A stretch of DNA of 64,000 nucleotides from Mycolicibacterium sp. 018/SC-01/001 (GTDB taxonomy: Bacteria; Actinomycetota; Actinomycetes; Mycobacteriales; Mycobacteriaceae), in NCBI RefSeq assembly GCF_007096635.1, contig NZ_VKAA01000019.1, positions 62,001-126,000 on the forward strand. The letters are read 5' to 3'. Of the stretch, positions 15,126-22,863 are shown piece after piece. Position 1 is the first letter of the stretch. The number at the start of each line of letters is the position of its first letter. The notes below the pieces were generated by a model. The model ran no database searches. It was given only the letters and a program-made list of their open reading frames with translations, and was not told the origin of the DNA. The position numbers and the translations under genes are program-made.

Positions 15126-16678
15126 GCGACGGATGCGACCTTGAACCGGGCGGTGCGGGTGGCCAGCACGTGGTAGAGCCCGAAACCGATGCCGCAGCCG
15201 ATGAACCAGCTGTACTGCGCGGCGGTGTACATGCCGGCCACCGAGCCGCCCAGCAGGACCGGGATCATCGCGGCGATGGCGGCGACGACCGTGGCGATCA
15301 CCGCGGCCGGGTTGTATCCGCGCTTGTACCAGTAGGTTCCGTTCTCATCGAGGGTGAACATCGCGTCGATGTCGACCTTCTGCTTGTGCACCAGGTAGTA
15401 GTGGGCGATCAGCACACCGAACAGCGGACCGATGAACGCGCCGAGCGTCTCGAGCGTGTAGTGGATCACCTCGGGATTGTTGTACAGGTTCCACGGCGTG
15501 ATCAGGACCGAGCCGACCGCGGCGATCATGCCGCCGGCGCGCCAGCTGATCCGCTGCGGACTGACGTTGGAGAAGTCGAAGGCCGGCGAGATGAAGTTGG
15601 CGACGATGTTGATGCCGATGGTGGCGATCGTGAACGTCAACGCGCCGAGGACGATCGCGAACGTGGAGTCGATACGCGCGACGGTGGCGACCGGATCGGT
15701 GATGAGTTCGCCGAACACCGGCACGGTCAGCGACGCGGTGACGACCACCAGCAGGGAGAAGACCAAAAAGTTCACCGGCAGTCCGAGGAAGTTGCCCTTC
15801 TTGACCGCGGCGAAGGACTTGCCGTAGCGGGAGAAGTCGCCGAAGTTGAGCATCGGTCCGGAGAAGTAGGAGACCACCAGCGCGATGGCGCCGAGCATCA
15901 CCGGCACGGAATCCAGACCGGTGTACTTGACGTCTCCGAGATTGAGGTCGATCCCTCCCCAACCGGCCTTGTAGATCAGGTAGCCGCAGAGCAGGAACAT
16001 CACGACATACACTGCTGGGCCGCAGAAGTCGATGAAGCGGCGGATCGCCTCCATACCGCGCCAGAACACGCACGCTTGCAGGATCCACAGCACGATGAAG
16101 CTGCCCCAGCCCAGCAGCGGCAGGCCGAGGAAGCCGTGCGTGTCGACGTCCGCGTACGGAGCGAGACCGGGAAAGAGTTTGAGCAGCACGACATCCAGTG
16201 CGGCCGAAGCGAGATAGGTCTGGATGCCGTACCACGCCACGGCGATCAAGCCACGGATGATCGCCGGGATGTTGGCTCCCAGCACGCCGAACACGCTGCG
16301 GCAGATCACCGGATAGGGGACGCCGGTGGCCTGGCTCGGCTTGGCCACCAGGTTGCAGAACACGTTGACGATCACGATGCCGATGAGCAAGGCGACCAGC
16401 ACCTGCCAGCTGGCCAGGCCGAGCGCGAAAAGGCTGCCCGCGGTGACATACCCGCCGACGCTGTGCACGTCGGACATCCAGAACGCGAAGATGTTGTACG
16501 ACGTCCACGTCTGCTTGCCCAGCGGCGCCAGATCCTCGTTGGTCAGCCGCGGGTCGTACCCGGGCTTGATGACGCCACCCCCGACGGGGTGGCCGGAGGC
16601 TTCGACCATGTCTCCCGCGCCGACGACCGCGCCGGGCGGGAGATCTTTGGCAGCCTTGGGTGTGTCGATCTCGGTCAT
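15122..16678 (-). CDS. NCS1-family permease, probable allantoin/hydantoin uptake
   Basis: 518 residues with about 12 predicted membrane segments. NCS1 signatures: LTNEDLAPLGKQTWTSYNIFAFWMSDVHSVGG (TM1), AKPSQATGVPYPVICRSVFGVLGANIPAIIRG and IAVAWYGIQTYLAS. In characterised members the TM1 and TM3 residues here form the hydantoin/purine site and the Na+ or H+ site. Its place between the racemase and GntR genes argues for allantoin as substrate; hydantoin or another ureide is the alternative. The start ATG at 16678 is the first codon before a cytoplasmic acidic/Gly-rich tail of ~50 residues. Confidence 0.9.
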   Translation of the reverse strand: MTEIDTPKAAKDLPPGAVVGAGDMVEASGHPVGGGVIKPGYDPRLTNEDLAPLGKQTWTSYNIFAFWMSDVHSVGGYVTAGSLFALGLASWQVLVALLIGIVIVNVFCNLVAKPSQATGVPYPVICRSVFGVLGANIPAIIRGLIAVAWYGIQTYLASAALDVVLLKLFPGLAPYADVDTHGFLGLPLLGWGSFIVLWILQACVFWRGMEAIRRFIDFCGPAVYVVMFLLCGYLIYKAGWGGIDLNLGDVKYTGLDSVPVMLGAIALVVSYFSGPMLNFGDFSRYGKSFAAVKKGNFLGLPVNFLVFSLLVVVTASLTVPVFGELITDPVATVARIDSTFAIVLGALTFTIATIGINIVANFISPAFDFSNVSPQRISWRAGGMIAAVGSVLITPWNLYNNPEVIHYTLETLGAFIGPLFGVLIAHYYLVHKQKVDIDAMFTLDENGTYWYKRGYNPAAVIATVVAAIAAMIPVLLGGSVAGMYTAAQYSWFIGCGIGFGLYHVLATRTARFKVASVA

Positions 16679-16731
16679 TGGCGGACCGTAACCACGGTGT
16701 GTTGCGTCGGTGTTTCCGCGACGACACTCCG

Positions 16732-17454
16732 CTATTGCGGCGAAGATATATCCGCTGCAAGCCAGCCCGTGTCGGTGGGCAGCGTCGCGATCAGCGCGTT
16801 GAGCCGCTGGGAGTGCGTTTCCGCGGCGGTGAGCAGGTCCTCGACATCGCCGGCCAGAAACGCACGCACCATCTCAGTGTGGTCGGCGTGGAGATCGGCG
16901 CGGTCGGCGGCGCGCACGTGGACCATCGACTGCACGGGTTCGGTGACGTTCCAGGCTGTTTCGAGCATGTGCAGCAGGCGGTGCATGTGCGACGGCCGGA
17001 CCAGCGCGAGGTGGAAGTCACGGCTGCGCCGGTGATAGGCCTCGGGGTCGTCGGCGCGCAGCGCGTCGTGCAACATGTCGTTGGCGGTGGTGATCGCTGC
17101 GCGGTCGGCCTCGGTGGCGTTGGCGATCGCGGCGGCCAGGGACGCCGATTCCAATGTCTCGCGCACGATGTACATCTCGCGCAACTCCTGACGGGTGAGC
17201 TGGGCGACCGTGTATCCGGCATTGCTGCGGTGGGACACCAGCCCCTCGCCGATCAGGGTCTTGAGTGCTTCGCGCACCGGGATCTGACTCACGCCGAAGA
17301 GGTCGGCGACATCGGCCAGCGGGATCGGGGTTCCGGGCGGCACCGCGCCATAGAGGATGACCCGGCGGACCTCGTCGAGGATCGCCTGCTGGGGCTTGCC
17401 GGGCTGCTCGACGACGAGCTTGTCGAGAAGGGCCGATCGCCGGCGGGTCGGCAT
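16732..17454 (-). CDS. GntR-family (FCD) transcriptional regulator of the allantoin cluster
   Basis: 240 residues. The winged helix occupies about 20-85 (QQAILDEVRRVILYGAVPPGTPIPLADVADLFGVSQIPVREALKTLIGEGLV). It is followed by an FCD effector domain with metal-ligand-type positions (ELREMYIVRETLES, YHRRSRDFHLALV, HMHRLLHMLE, ADHTEMVRAF). FCD regulators usually repress catabolic operons and are released by pathway acids; glyoxylate, allantoate or ureidoglycolate are candidates. It precedes the permease by 53 bp on the same strand and is probably the first gene of the racemase-permease transcript. Confidence 0.9.
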   Translation of the reverse strand: MPTRRRSALLDKLVVEQPGKPQQAILDEVRRVILYGAVPPGTPIPLADVADLFGVSQIPVREALKTLIGEGLVSHRSNAGYTVAQLTRQELREMYIVRETLESASLAAAIANATEADRAAITTANDMLHDALRADDPEAYHRRSRDFHLALVRPSHMHRLLHMLETAWNVTEPVQSMVHVRAADRADLHADHTEMVRAFLAGDVEDLLTAAETHSQRLNALIATLPTDTGWLAADISSPQ

Positions 17455-17488
17455 GCCCGAAGACTAGGCGGCGATTGTTTCGTGCGTG

Positions 17489-18145
17489 CTACGGCGCGCC
17501 CGTCGTGGGTTCCCGCGGAACGGGAGTCAAATACAGCGCGCCCCAGATCAATTCCGTCAGGGTTGCCGCGAGTTCGGCATCGTAGTCGGCAGGACGGTGC
17601 GGCAGGTTCTGCTGGCAGACGCGCTCGACCATCCAGCACAGCGCGCTCGCGCTCGTGGCTGCGGCGAGCTCCCGGCGAATGGAGCCATCGGCCTGACCAC
17701 CCTCGATCACCGCGGTCAGGCGCGCCACGATAGCGGTGAGCAGCTCGCGGTACGCCGACGCAACCAGCGGGTCGTAACCGGACATCTCGTTCAGCGCGAC
17801 CAGCACGGGCTGATGCCGGCGGTAACCGGCGATGATGCCGGACATCGCCGCCCGGACGTCGCGGGGATCGTGCCGGCCGGCCACCCCCCACCACAGTTCG
17901 GCACTGTCGGCGAGGTCACCGAACACCTGGCCGGCGAGGCGGCACACCAGATCGCCCTTGTCCCGGAAGTAGATGTAGAAATTGGCCCGCGACATACCGG
18001 CCTCGGTGGCCAACCGGTCGACGCTGAGTTCGGTGAAACTCGCGCCGTCGCGCATCAGCCGTTCGGTCGCGTCGAGGAGTCGTCGCTCGATGTCCTCGCG
18101 ACGGTGTTCGCGCGTCGCCTGCTGCTTGCGGGTGACCGACGGCAT
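17489..18145 (-). CDS. TetR-family transcriptional regulator, divergent from the P450 gene
   Basis: 218 residues from the ATG at 18145; the frame stays open further, but only as antisense to the P450 gene. The HTH is clear (LSVDRLATEAGMSRANFYIYFRDKGDLVCRLAGQ, about 40-72). The C-terminal domain has an AWAVERV-like segment (ALCWMVERVCQQNL) common in TetR proteins of mycobacterial lipid and P450 clusters. The divergent 136-bp promoter contains two copies of the palindrome TGTCTAGACA, which are the obvious binding sites. Likely an autorepressor and repressor of the P450 gene. Confidence 0.9.
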   Translation of the reverse strand: MPSVTRKQQATREHRREDIERRLLDATERLMRDGASFTELSVDRLATEAGMSRANFYIYFRDKGDLVCRLAGQVFGDLADSAELWWGVAGRHDPRDVRAAMSGIIAGYRRHQPVLVALNEMSGYDPLVASAYRELLTAIVARLTAVIEGGQADGSIRRELAAATSASALCWMVERVCQQNLPHRPADYDAELAATLTELIWGALYLTPVPREPTTGAP

Positions 18146-18177
18146 GACCGCAAGTATGACATCGACGGTGGACGATC

Positions 18178-18187
18178 TGTCTAGACA
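18178..18187. promoter_or_regulatory. Operator 1 (TGTCTAGACA), TetR/P450 divergent promoter
   Basis: A perfect 10-bp palindrome, extending to 12 bp as CTGTCTAGACAG. It sits directly upstream of a -35-like TTGACT (18190-18195) for the P450 gene. CTAG is rare in such GC-rich DNA, so two copies of this decamer 26 bp apart are very unlikely by chance. Confidence 0.8.
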
Positions 18188-18203
18188 GCTTGACTGGACA
18201 TGG

Positions 18204-18213
18204 TGTCTAGACA
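18204..18213. promoter_or_regulatory. Operator 2 (TGTCTAGACA), within the P450 promoter
   Basis: Identical decamer to operator 1, centred 26 bp downstream. It occupies the spacer of a candidate promoter TTGACT (18190)-18 bp-TACCGT (18214-18219) directed at the P450 gene, so a bound TetR dimer would block polymerase. Confidence 0.8.
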
Positions 18214-18281
18214 TACCGTCAGCACCAATCGTCCGTGTGACCGGCGTCATATGAGGGTCTCGTCCGAGGAGGTCTGCACCC

Positions 18282-19541
18282 ATGACAGCGATCGCTGCCA
18301 CCCCCCGCCCGTACGACCCCGTCGATCTGTCGTCGCGCGCCTTCTGGGCGACGACGGCGCGGGAGCGGGAGCGGTCGTTCGCCGTGCTGCGCGCCGAGCG
18401 GCCGGTGAGCTGGCACCCACCGGTCGAGGACTCGCTGATGGCCGACCCCGACGATCCCGGTTTCTGGGCTCTCACGCGCCGCGACGACATCGTCGCCGTC
18501 AGCCGGGACAACGACACGTTCCTGTCGGGCAAGGGTGTGCTGTTCGAGAACGTTCCCGAGGAACTGCTGGAGGCGTCGCAGTCGTTCCTGGCCATGGACC
18601 CGCCACGACACACGTTGCTGCGCAAGCTCGTCAGCGCCGCCTTCACCCCGCGGCAGGTCCGCCGCATCGAGGACTCGATCAAGGCCAACGCCAGGACGAT
18701 CGTCGAGGAACTGCGCGATGCCGGCAGCGGAGCCGATTTCGTCAAGCACTGCGCCAAAGAGCTACCGATCCGCACGCTGTCGGACATGGTCGGCATCCCC
18801 GAGGCCGAACGCCAACAGGTTGCCCACGCCGCTGATGCGATGGTGTCCTGGGCCGACCCGGTCTTCCTCGCAGGCCGTCCGCCGTTGGAGGTGTTGTTCG
18901 AAGCACAGATGTACGTCCATCAGGTGGCCAACCGACTCGCCGCCGAACGTCGCGAGAATCCCGGTGATGACTTCTTCAGCGCCCTGGTCAACGCCGAGGT
19001 CGACGGAGACCGACTCTCCGACAACGACGTTGCCGCCTTCTTCGTCCTGCTCGCGGTGGCCGGCAACGACACCACCCGCCAGACCACCAGCCACGCACTG
19101 ATGGCATTGACCGATTTCCCCGACCAGCGCGCCTGGTTGATGGGCGATTTCGACAACCGGATCGGCACCGCAGTGGAGGAATTCGTCCGATGGGCATCGC
19201 CGGTGATGACGTTCCGGCGGACGGCGGCCAAAGACACGGAAATCGCCGGGCAGCCCATCGCCGCCGGTGAGAAGGTGGTGATGTTCTACTCGTCGGGCAA
19301 CTTCGACGCCGAGGTGTTCGACCACCCCGAGCGCCTCGATCTTGCTCGGCACCCCAACCCACACGTGGGATTCGGCGGGGGTGGCGTGCATTTCTGCCTC
19401 GGCGCCAACCTCGCGCGGGCCCAGTTGCGGGCCATCATCGGCGAATTGCTGCACCAGTTGCCCGATATCGCCGCAGGCGAGCCGGAGTACCTGGCGGGCA
19501 ACTTCATTCACGGCATCCGCAGCATGCCCTGCACCTTCTGA
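18282..19541 (+). CDS. Cytochrome P450
   Basis: 419 residues, a typical soluble bacterial class I P450 length. Landmarks: I-helix AGNDTT at about residue 257, K-helix E-x-x-R within AVEEFVRWASPV and the following MTFRRTA, and the heme-binding loop FGGGGVHFCLGANLARAQL with the proximal Cys near 364. The good ribosome-binding site GAGGAGG precedes the ATG. It is divergent from a TetR gene with shared operators and convergent with the HAD hydrolase gene (stops abut). No ferredoxin or ferredoxin reductase gene is adjacent, so redox partners must come from elsewhere. Substrate unknown; the MDPPRHTLLRKLVS segment is generic to CYPs of sterol and fatty-acid type in mycobacteria. Confidence 0.94.
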   Translation: MTAIAATPRPYDPVDLSSRAFWATTARERERSFAVLRAERPVSWHPPVEDSLMADPDDPGFWALTRRDDIVAVSRDNDTFLSGKGVLFENVPEELLEASQSFLAMDPPRHTLLRKLVSAAFTPRQVRRIEDSIKANARTIVEELRDAGSGADFVKHCAKELPIRTLSDMVGIPEAERQQVAHAADAMVSWADPVFLAGRPPLEVLFEAQMYVHQVANRLAAERRENPGDDFFSALVNAEVDGDRLSDNDVAAFFVLLAVAGNDTTRQTTSHALMALTDFPDQRAWLMGDFDNRIGTAVEEFVRWASPVMTFRRTAAKDTEIAGQPIAAGEKVVMFYSSGNFDAEVFDHPERLDLARHPNPHVGFGGGGVHFCLGANLARAQLRAIIGELLHQLPDIAAGEPEYLAGNFIHGIRSMPCTF

Positions 19542-20225
19542 TCAGCCTTTCAGGACGAGGTCGGCGAAATCCGAAACGGTGGTGACGACGTGTGTGGCTC
19601 CGGCGGCGACGAGCTGGCGCTCGTCGTGAGCGCCGGTGAGCGTGCCCGCGGCGATCGAGCAGCCGGCGCGCAGCGCACTGTCGACGTCGTTGGCGGTGTC
19701 GCCGAGGGCGGCGACAGCGTGGACGCTGTCGGTCTGCGTCCGCATCAGCGCCGTCAGGATCAGGTCGGGGTAGGGCCGCCCCCGAACACCGTCGCCGGGA
19801 GCGAGGACCAGGTCGGCGATGTCCTCCCACCCCAGCGCCGCCAGCAGTGCCTCCTGCGTCATCGGTGAGAAGCCCGTCGTGAGAACGACTTTCACCCCCG
19901 CCTCCCGCAGCCTGCCGATGGCCTCTGCCGCGCCCGGTATCGGCTCGGCGCGGCCGGCGTCGATCAGCGACGCGTATTCCTGCTCGAACGCGACGTTGGC
20001 CCGTTGAGCCGTCGCCTCGTCGTCGAACAGCGCCCGGAACACGGTGATCTTCGACTGGCCCATGGTGTCGAGGACGTACTGGCGGGCGTGCTCCCGCTGC
20101 GGCCCGTCCTGCGGCAGTCCCCCGGCGTTCGCCGCGGCCTCGAAGGCCTCCACCACCAGGCCGTCGTCGGCGACGGTGGTGCCGGCCATGTCGATGACCG
20201 CGAGCTGAATCATGTTGTCCGTCAT
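19542..20225 (-). CDS. Phosphonatase-like HAD-superfamily hydrolase (PhnX-like)
   Basis: 227 residues. HAD motif I is DMAGTTV, matching the unusual D-x-AGTT of phosphonoacetaldehyde hydrolase rather than DxDGT. The stretch MGQSK near residue 57 aligns with the MGxxK loop that carries the Schiff-base lysine of PhnX, so the C-P cleaving lysine appears to be kept. Motif II lies in VVLTTGFS, and the Asp of motif IV in AALGDTANDVDSA. The family called phosphonatase-like (TIGR03351) is repeatedly found next to an FAD oxidoreductase family (TIGR03364), exactly as here: the two genes touch end to start. Expected reaction: hydrolysis of a phosphonoaldehyde to phosphate plus aldehyde. A general phosphatase is the alternative. 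Confidence 0.88.
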   Translation of the reverse strand: MTDNMIQLAVIDMAGTTVADDGLVVEAFEAAANAGGLPQDGPQREHARQYVLDTMGQSKITVFRALFDDEATAQRANVAFEQEYASLIDAGRAEPIPGAAEAIGRLREAGVKVVLTTGFSPMTQEALLAALGWEDIADLVLAPGDGVRGRPYPDLILTALMRTQTDSVHAVAALGDTANDVDSALRAGCSIAAGTLTGAHDERQLVAAGATHVVTTVSDFADLVLKG

Positions 20226-21347
20226 CTAGAGTCCGATCTCGTCAGCGGTGTCTTCACCGATCACCGGCCCGAGGGTCATACCGCGGCCGCCGGGCCCCGT
20301 CACCACCCAGACGCCGTCGGCCACTCGTTCGCGGTGCACGAGGCGGTCGGGATCGAGGCACTGGCTGTAGACGCCGGCCCACCGGTGCCGCACCGGCGGC
20401 AGGGTTCGGCCGAGCAGCTCTTCGACCACACCGGCGAGGTAGGCGTACGGCGTCTCGTCGACGTCGAACGGGAACGGTTCGTCGTAGGCGTGGGTGTCGC
20501 CGATCGTGAGACCACCGTGCAACCGCTGCACGCAGAGCAATTGCATGTGATGCTGACCGGCCACCGGGTCCTGACTCTCGCTGCGCTGCAACATGTCCAG
20601 CGCGGTCCCGGCGAATCCGGGGTAGTAGCGGAAGCTGTCGCCGTCGGCGATCGCGGTGGTCAGCGGTTCGGCCAGCGGGGCGGTCTGCATCATCTGCAGC
20701 CGGACGCGGCGCACGGGCAGGTCGCCGGCGAGCTCACGGACGAGGCCGCCGTGCGCGGCACCCGCGCAGACGACGACGACATCGGCGTCATGCGTGCCGC
20801 CGCGGTCGTCGACGGTGCGGGTTCCGGTGACCGTCCGAGCCTCGGTCGCCGGCAGGAACGTGTAGCGACCCGTGGCCGCGAGGTGGCGGCGCAGCGCGGG
20901 CAACACCTGTCGCGACTCGACCGCGCCGTCGCGACTGCAGTGCAGCGCGCCGAGGAACTTGCCCCGCAGCGCCGGGTTCAGCCGTCGGGTCTCGTTGGCG
21001 TCGAGCACGCGGAATCCGCGCCGCTGCGCGTCGTCGCGGGCGCTGACTTCCTCGGCCACCGCGACCTCGGCGTCACTGCGGAGCAGCGTCAAGGAGCCGC
21101 ACCCGCGGAATCCTACGTCGGGCACCGCCGTCCCGATCTGCTCCCAGAGCTCCCGCGAGCGCAGCGAGGCCTCGAGCTCGACGGCCGACCTCCCGGACAC
21201 CCACACGAGACCGAAATTGCGGACGGTGGCGCCGCGCGCATCGGCTTCACGCTCGAGGTGGGTGACCCGGTGTCCGCGGTGCACGGCGTGCCAGGCGTGG
21301 GCAGTCCCGAGGATTCCGCCGCCGACGATGGTCACGCGTAGGGACAC
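20226..21347 (-). CDS. FAD-dependent oxidoreductase (DAO fold), probable aminophosphonate oxidase
   Basis: 373 residues from the GTG at 21347, chosen because CGGAGG lies 7 bp upstream and the dinucleotide fold (VTIVGGGILGTAHAWHAVHRGH) starts at once. Other landmarks: AESRQ-like VESRQVLPALR, DVVVVCAGAAHGGLV and the C-terminal GVWVVTGPGGRGMTLGP. This is the TIGR03364-type family proposed, from gene neighbourhood, to oxidatively deaminate an aminophosphonate such as 2-aminoethylphosphonate or its 1-hydroxy derivative, producing the substrate for the phosphonatase-like HAD encoded next. A PhnF-type operator lies 22 bp upstream of the start. No phosphonate ABC transporter is present in the window. 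Confidence 0.85.
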   Translation of the reverse strand: MSLRVTIVGGGILGTAHAWHAVHRGHRVTHLEREADARGATVRNFGLVWVSGRSAVELEASLRSRELWEQIGTAVPDVGFRGCGSLTLLRSDAEVAVAEEVSARDDAQRRGFRVLDANETRRLNPALRGKFLGALHCSRDGAVESRQVLPALRRHLAATGRYTFLPATEARTVTGTRTVDDRGGTHDADVVVVCAGAAHGGLVRELAGDLPVRRVRLQMMQTAPLAEPLTTAIADGDSFRYYPGFAGTALDMLQRSESQDPVAGQHHMQLLCVQRLHGGLTIGDTHAYDEPFPFDVDETPYAYLAGVVEELLGRTLPPVRHRWAGVYSQCLDPDRLVHRERVADGVWVVTGPGGRGMTLGPVIGEDTADEIGL

Positions 21348-21368
21348 CGAACAACCTCCGACCGTGAA

Positions 21369-21382
21369 TTGGTATAGACCAA
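21369..21382. promoter_or_regulatory. PhnF-type GntR operator between the FAD oxidase and its regulator gene
   Basis: TTGGTATAGACCAA, a near-perfect palindrome containing TGGTATAGACCA, the consensus I associate with the HutC/GntR regulator PhnF of mycobacterial phosphate/phosphonate genes. It sits in the 48-bp divergent gap, so one bound dimer can control both directions. Confidence 0.85.
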
Positions 21383-21395
21383 TCAAGGGTAGGGT

Positions 21396-22142
21396 ATGCG
21401 GCATGGTGAGTCGAATCACCCGGATTGCCCGGCGGCTGGCACGGTGAGCCTGCCCAAGCCGTACGTCGTCCGCACCGGCCTGGAGAAGATCCTCGCCGAC
21501 CTGCACGAGGGCGACGCGTTTCCGCCGGAACGCGAACTCGCGCTGCGGTTCGGAGTCGCGCGGGACACGGTGCGCCAGGCCGTCCACGAACTGCTGGTCG
21601 AGGGGCGGATCGAGCGCCGGGGCCGCGGCACGGTGGTGTCACGGCCGAAACTGGTGCAGCCGCTGTCGCTGAAGTCCTACACCGAGGGCGCGCAGCGGAT
21701 GGGGCGGATGCCGGGCCGCTTGCTGGTCACGTGGGAGAACGTCACGGTCGACGAGAGCACCGCGACCGCGCTCGGCGTCACTGCGAAAGCCCGGGTGATG
21801 CACCTCGAGCGTGTGCTGCTGGCCGACGGCGTCCGCATCGGGCTGGAGAGCAGCTACCTGCCGCTGTCCCGATTCGCCTCGCTGCGTGGGAGTTTCGACC
21901 CGGCGACGTCGTTGTACGCCGCCATCCGCGCGCAGGGCGTGGCGTTCGGCGAGGCGACCGAGCGCATCGAGACCGCGCTGCCGTCACCGCGCGAGGCGGC
22001 CCTGCTCGAGTCGACGACGGCGATGCCGATGCTGTTGTTGCACCGCCGTTCGGTGGACACCGACGGCGCACCGATCGAGGTCGTGCGTGCGCTCTACCGC
22101 GGTGATCGGGTGGCCTTCGAGGCCACGCTCACGGATGCGTGA
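21396..22142 (+). CDS. GntR-family regulator, HutC/PhnF subfamily
   Basis: 248 residues from the ATG at 21396; a GTG at 21444 gives 232 residues and starts nearer the DNA-binding domain, so the start is uncertain. Winged helix: LEKILADLHEGDAFPPERELALRFGVARDTVRQAVHELLVEGRIERRGRGTVVS. The UTRA effector domain follows (VMHLERVLLADGVRIGLESSYLP ... MLLLHRRSVDTDGAPIEVVRALYRGDRV), as in PhnF and HutC. Divergent from the FAD oxidase, with the PhnF-like operator between them. It probably represses the oxidase-HAD pair and itself. Its 3' end overlaps the next, convergent TetR gene by 14 bp. Confidence 0.9.
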   Translation: MRHGESNHPDCPAAGTVSLPKPYVVRTGLEKILADLHEGDAFPPERELALRFGVARDTVRQAVHELLVEGRIERRGRGTVVSRPKLVQPLSLKSYTEGAQRMGRMPGRLLVTWENVTVDESTATALGVTAKARVMHLERVLLADGVRIGLESSYLPLSRFASLRGSFDPATSLYAAIRAQGVAFGEATERIETALPSPREAALLESTTAMPMLLLHRRSVDTDGAPIEVVRALYRGDRVAFEATLTDA

Positions 22143-22755
22143 GCGCCGCGATGGCACGCATGCCCATCTCGGCGACCGCGCGTGCGTCGGCGCCGTCCAA
22201 CGGCCCCAGACCGTTGAACATGCGAAAGATGATGGGGCCGAACAACAGATCGACCGTCAGGTCGGGATCGAGGTCCGGCCGGAGCTGACCGCGCTCCTGA
22301 CCTCGACGGATGAGAGCGACGGTGGCAGCGCGCCGTTCTGCGAAGAAGATGTCGCGCATCGTCGCCGTACCGTGGTCGTTGCTCGGCGCGGCACCCAGTA
22401 ACTGCGCCACGACCCGACCCCGCGGGCTGGCGTAGAAGTGAGCCAGGCGCCGGACCTGGCCGCCGAGGTCGCCCACCGCGTCACCGGTGTCCTTCACGGG
22501 CACCGCTGTGGTGACGATGTCGCTGTAGGCCGCCGCCGCGAGATCGAAGCCGTTCTTCCAGTGCTTGTAGATGGTGGCCTTGCTGACCCCACTGCGTCGA
22601 GCCACTTCGTCGACGGTGAACCCGCCGACTCCGCGCTCATCCAGCAAGCCGACGGCGGCGTCGAGCACGGCGCGTCGCGCCTGAGCGCTCACCGGCCGGC
22701 CGCGCTTGCGAGCCGGGGGCTTGTCGACGTCGAGCGCTGCTTCGGTCTCGGCCAT
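22129..22755 (-). CDS. TetR-family regulator, proposed master of the AAACG-N3-CGTTCAC regulon
   Basis: 208 residues. After a basic N-terminal arm (RKRGRPVSAQARRAV) comes a canonical HTH (FTVDEVARRSGVSKATIYKHWKNGFDL, about 46-72). A TetR_C-type domain follows with FYASPRGRVVAQLLGAAPSND and RRGQERGQLRPDLDPDLTVDLLFGPIIFRMF. Its promoter holds two 15-bp imperfect palindromes (22768 and 22808) shared with the divergent lyase operon. The same pair recurs 11 kb away before the Gfo/Idh operon at 34.2 kb. The minus-strand -10-like TATAGA (22784-22789) lies between the two sites, so autorepression is expected. Effector unknown. Confidence 0.9.
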   Translation of the reverse strand: MAETEAALDVDKPPARKRGRPVSAQARRAVLDAAVGLLDERGVGGFTVDEVARRSGVSKATIYKHWKNGFDLAAAAYSDIVTTAVPVKDTGDAVGDLGGQVRRLAHFYASPRGRVVAQLLGAAPSNDHGTATMRDIFFAERRAATVALIRRGQERGQLRPDLDPDLTVDLLFGPIIFRMFNGLGPLDGADARAVAEMGMRAIAALTHP

Positions 22756-22767
22756 GCCGTCATATTA

Positions 22768-22782
22768 GTGAACGGTGCGTTT
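22768..22782. promoter_or_regulatory. Candidate TetR operator site 1 of 4
   Basis: Minus strand AAACGCACCGTTCAC. The core AAACG-N3-CGTTCAC is shared with the other three sites. It lies 13 bp upstream of the TetR start codon and 40 bp (start to start) from site 2. Confidence 0.75.
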
Positions 22783-22807
22783 CTCTATACCGTCGGAGGG
22801 GTATAGT

Positions 22808-22822
22808 AAACGATGCGTTCAC
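22808..22822. promoter_or_regulatory. Candidate TetR operator site 2 of 4
   Basis: AAACGATGCGTTCAC, immediately after a -10-like TATAGT (22802-22807) pointing at the lyase operon. A bound repressor would cover the transcription start. Confidence 0.75.
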
Positions 22823-22863
22823 AAATAGGTCCCGGCGGCGGGACAGGAGAAAGGACGACTCGC

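Noticed and set aside
15170..17035. Long plus-strand open frame opposite the NCS1 permease
   Set aside because: The permease on the minus strand has clear transmembrane and signature motifs; the opposite frame is charged, repetitive and domain-less.
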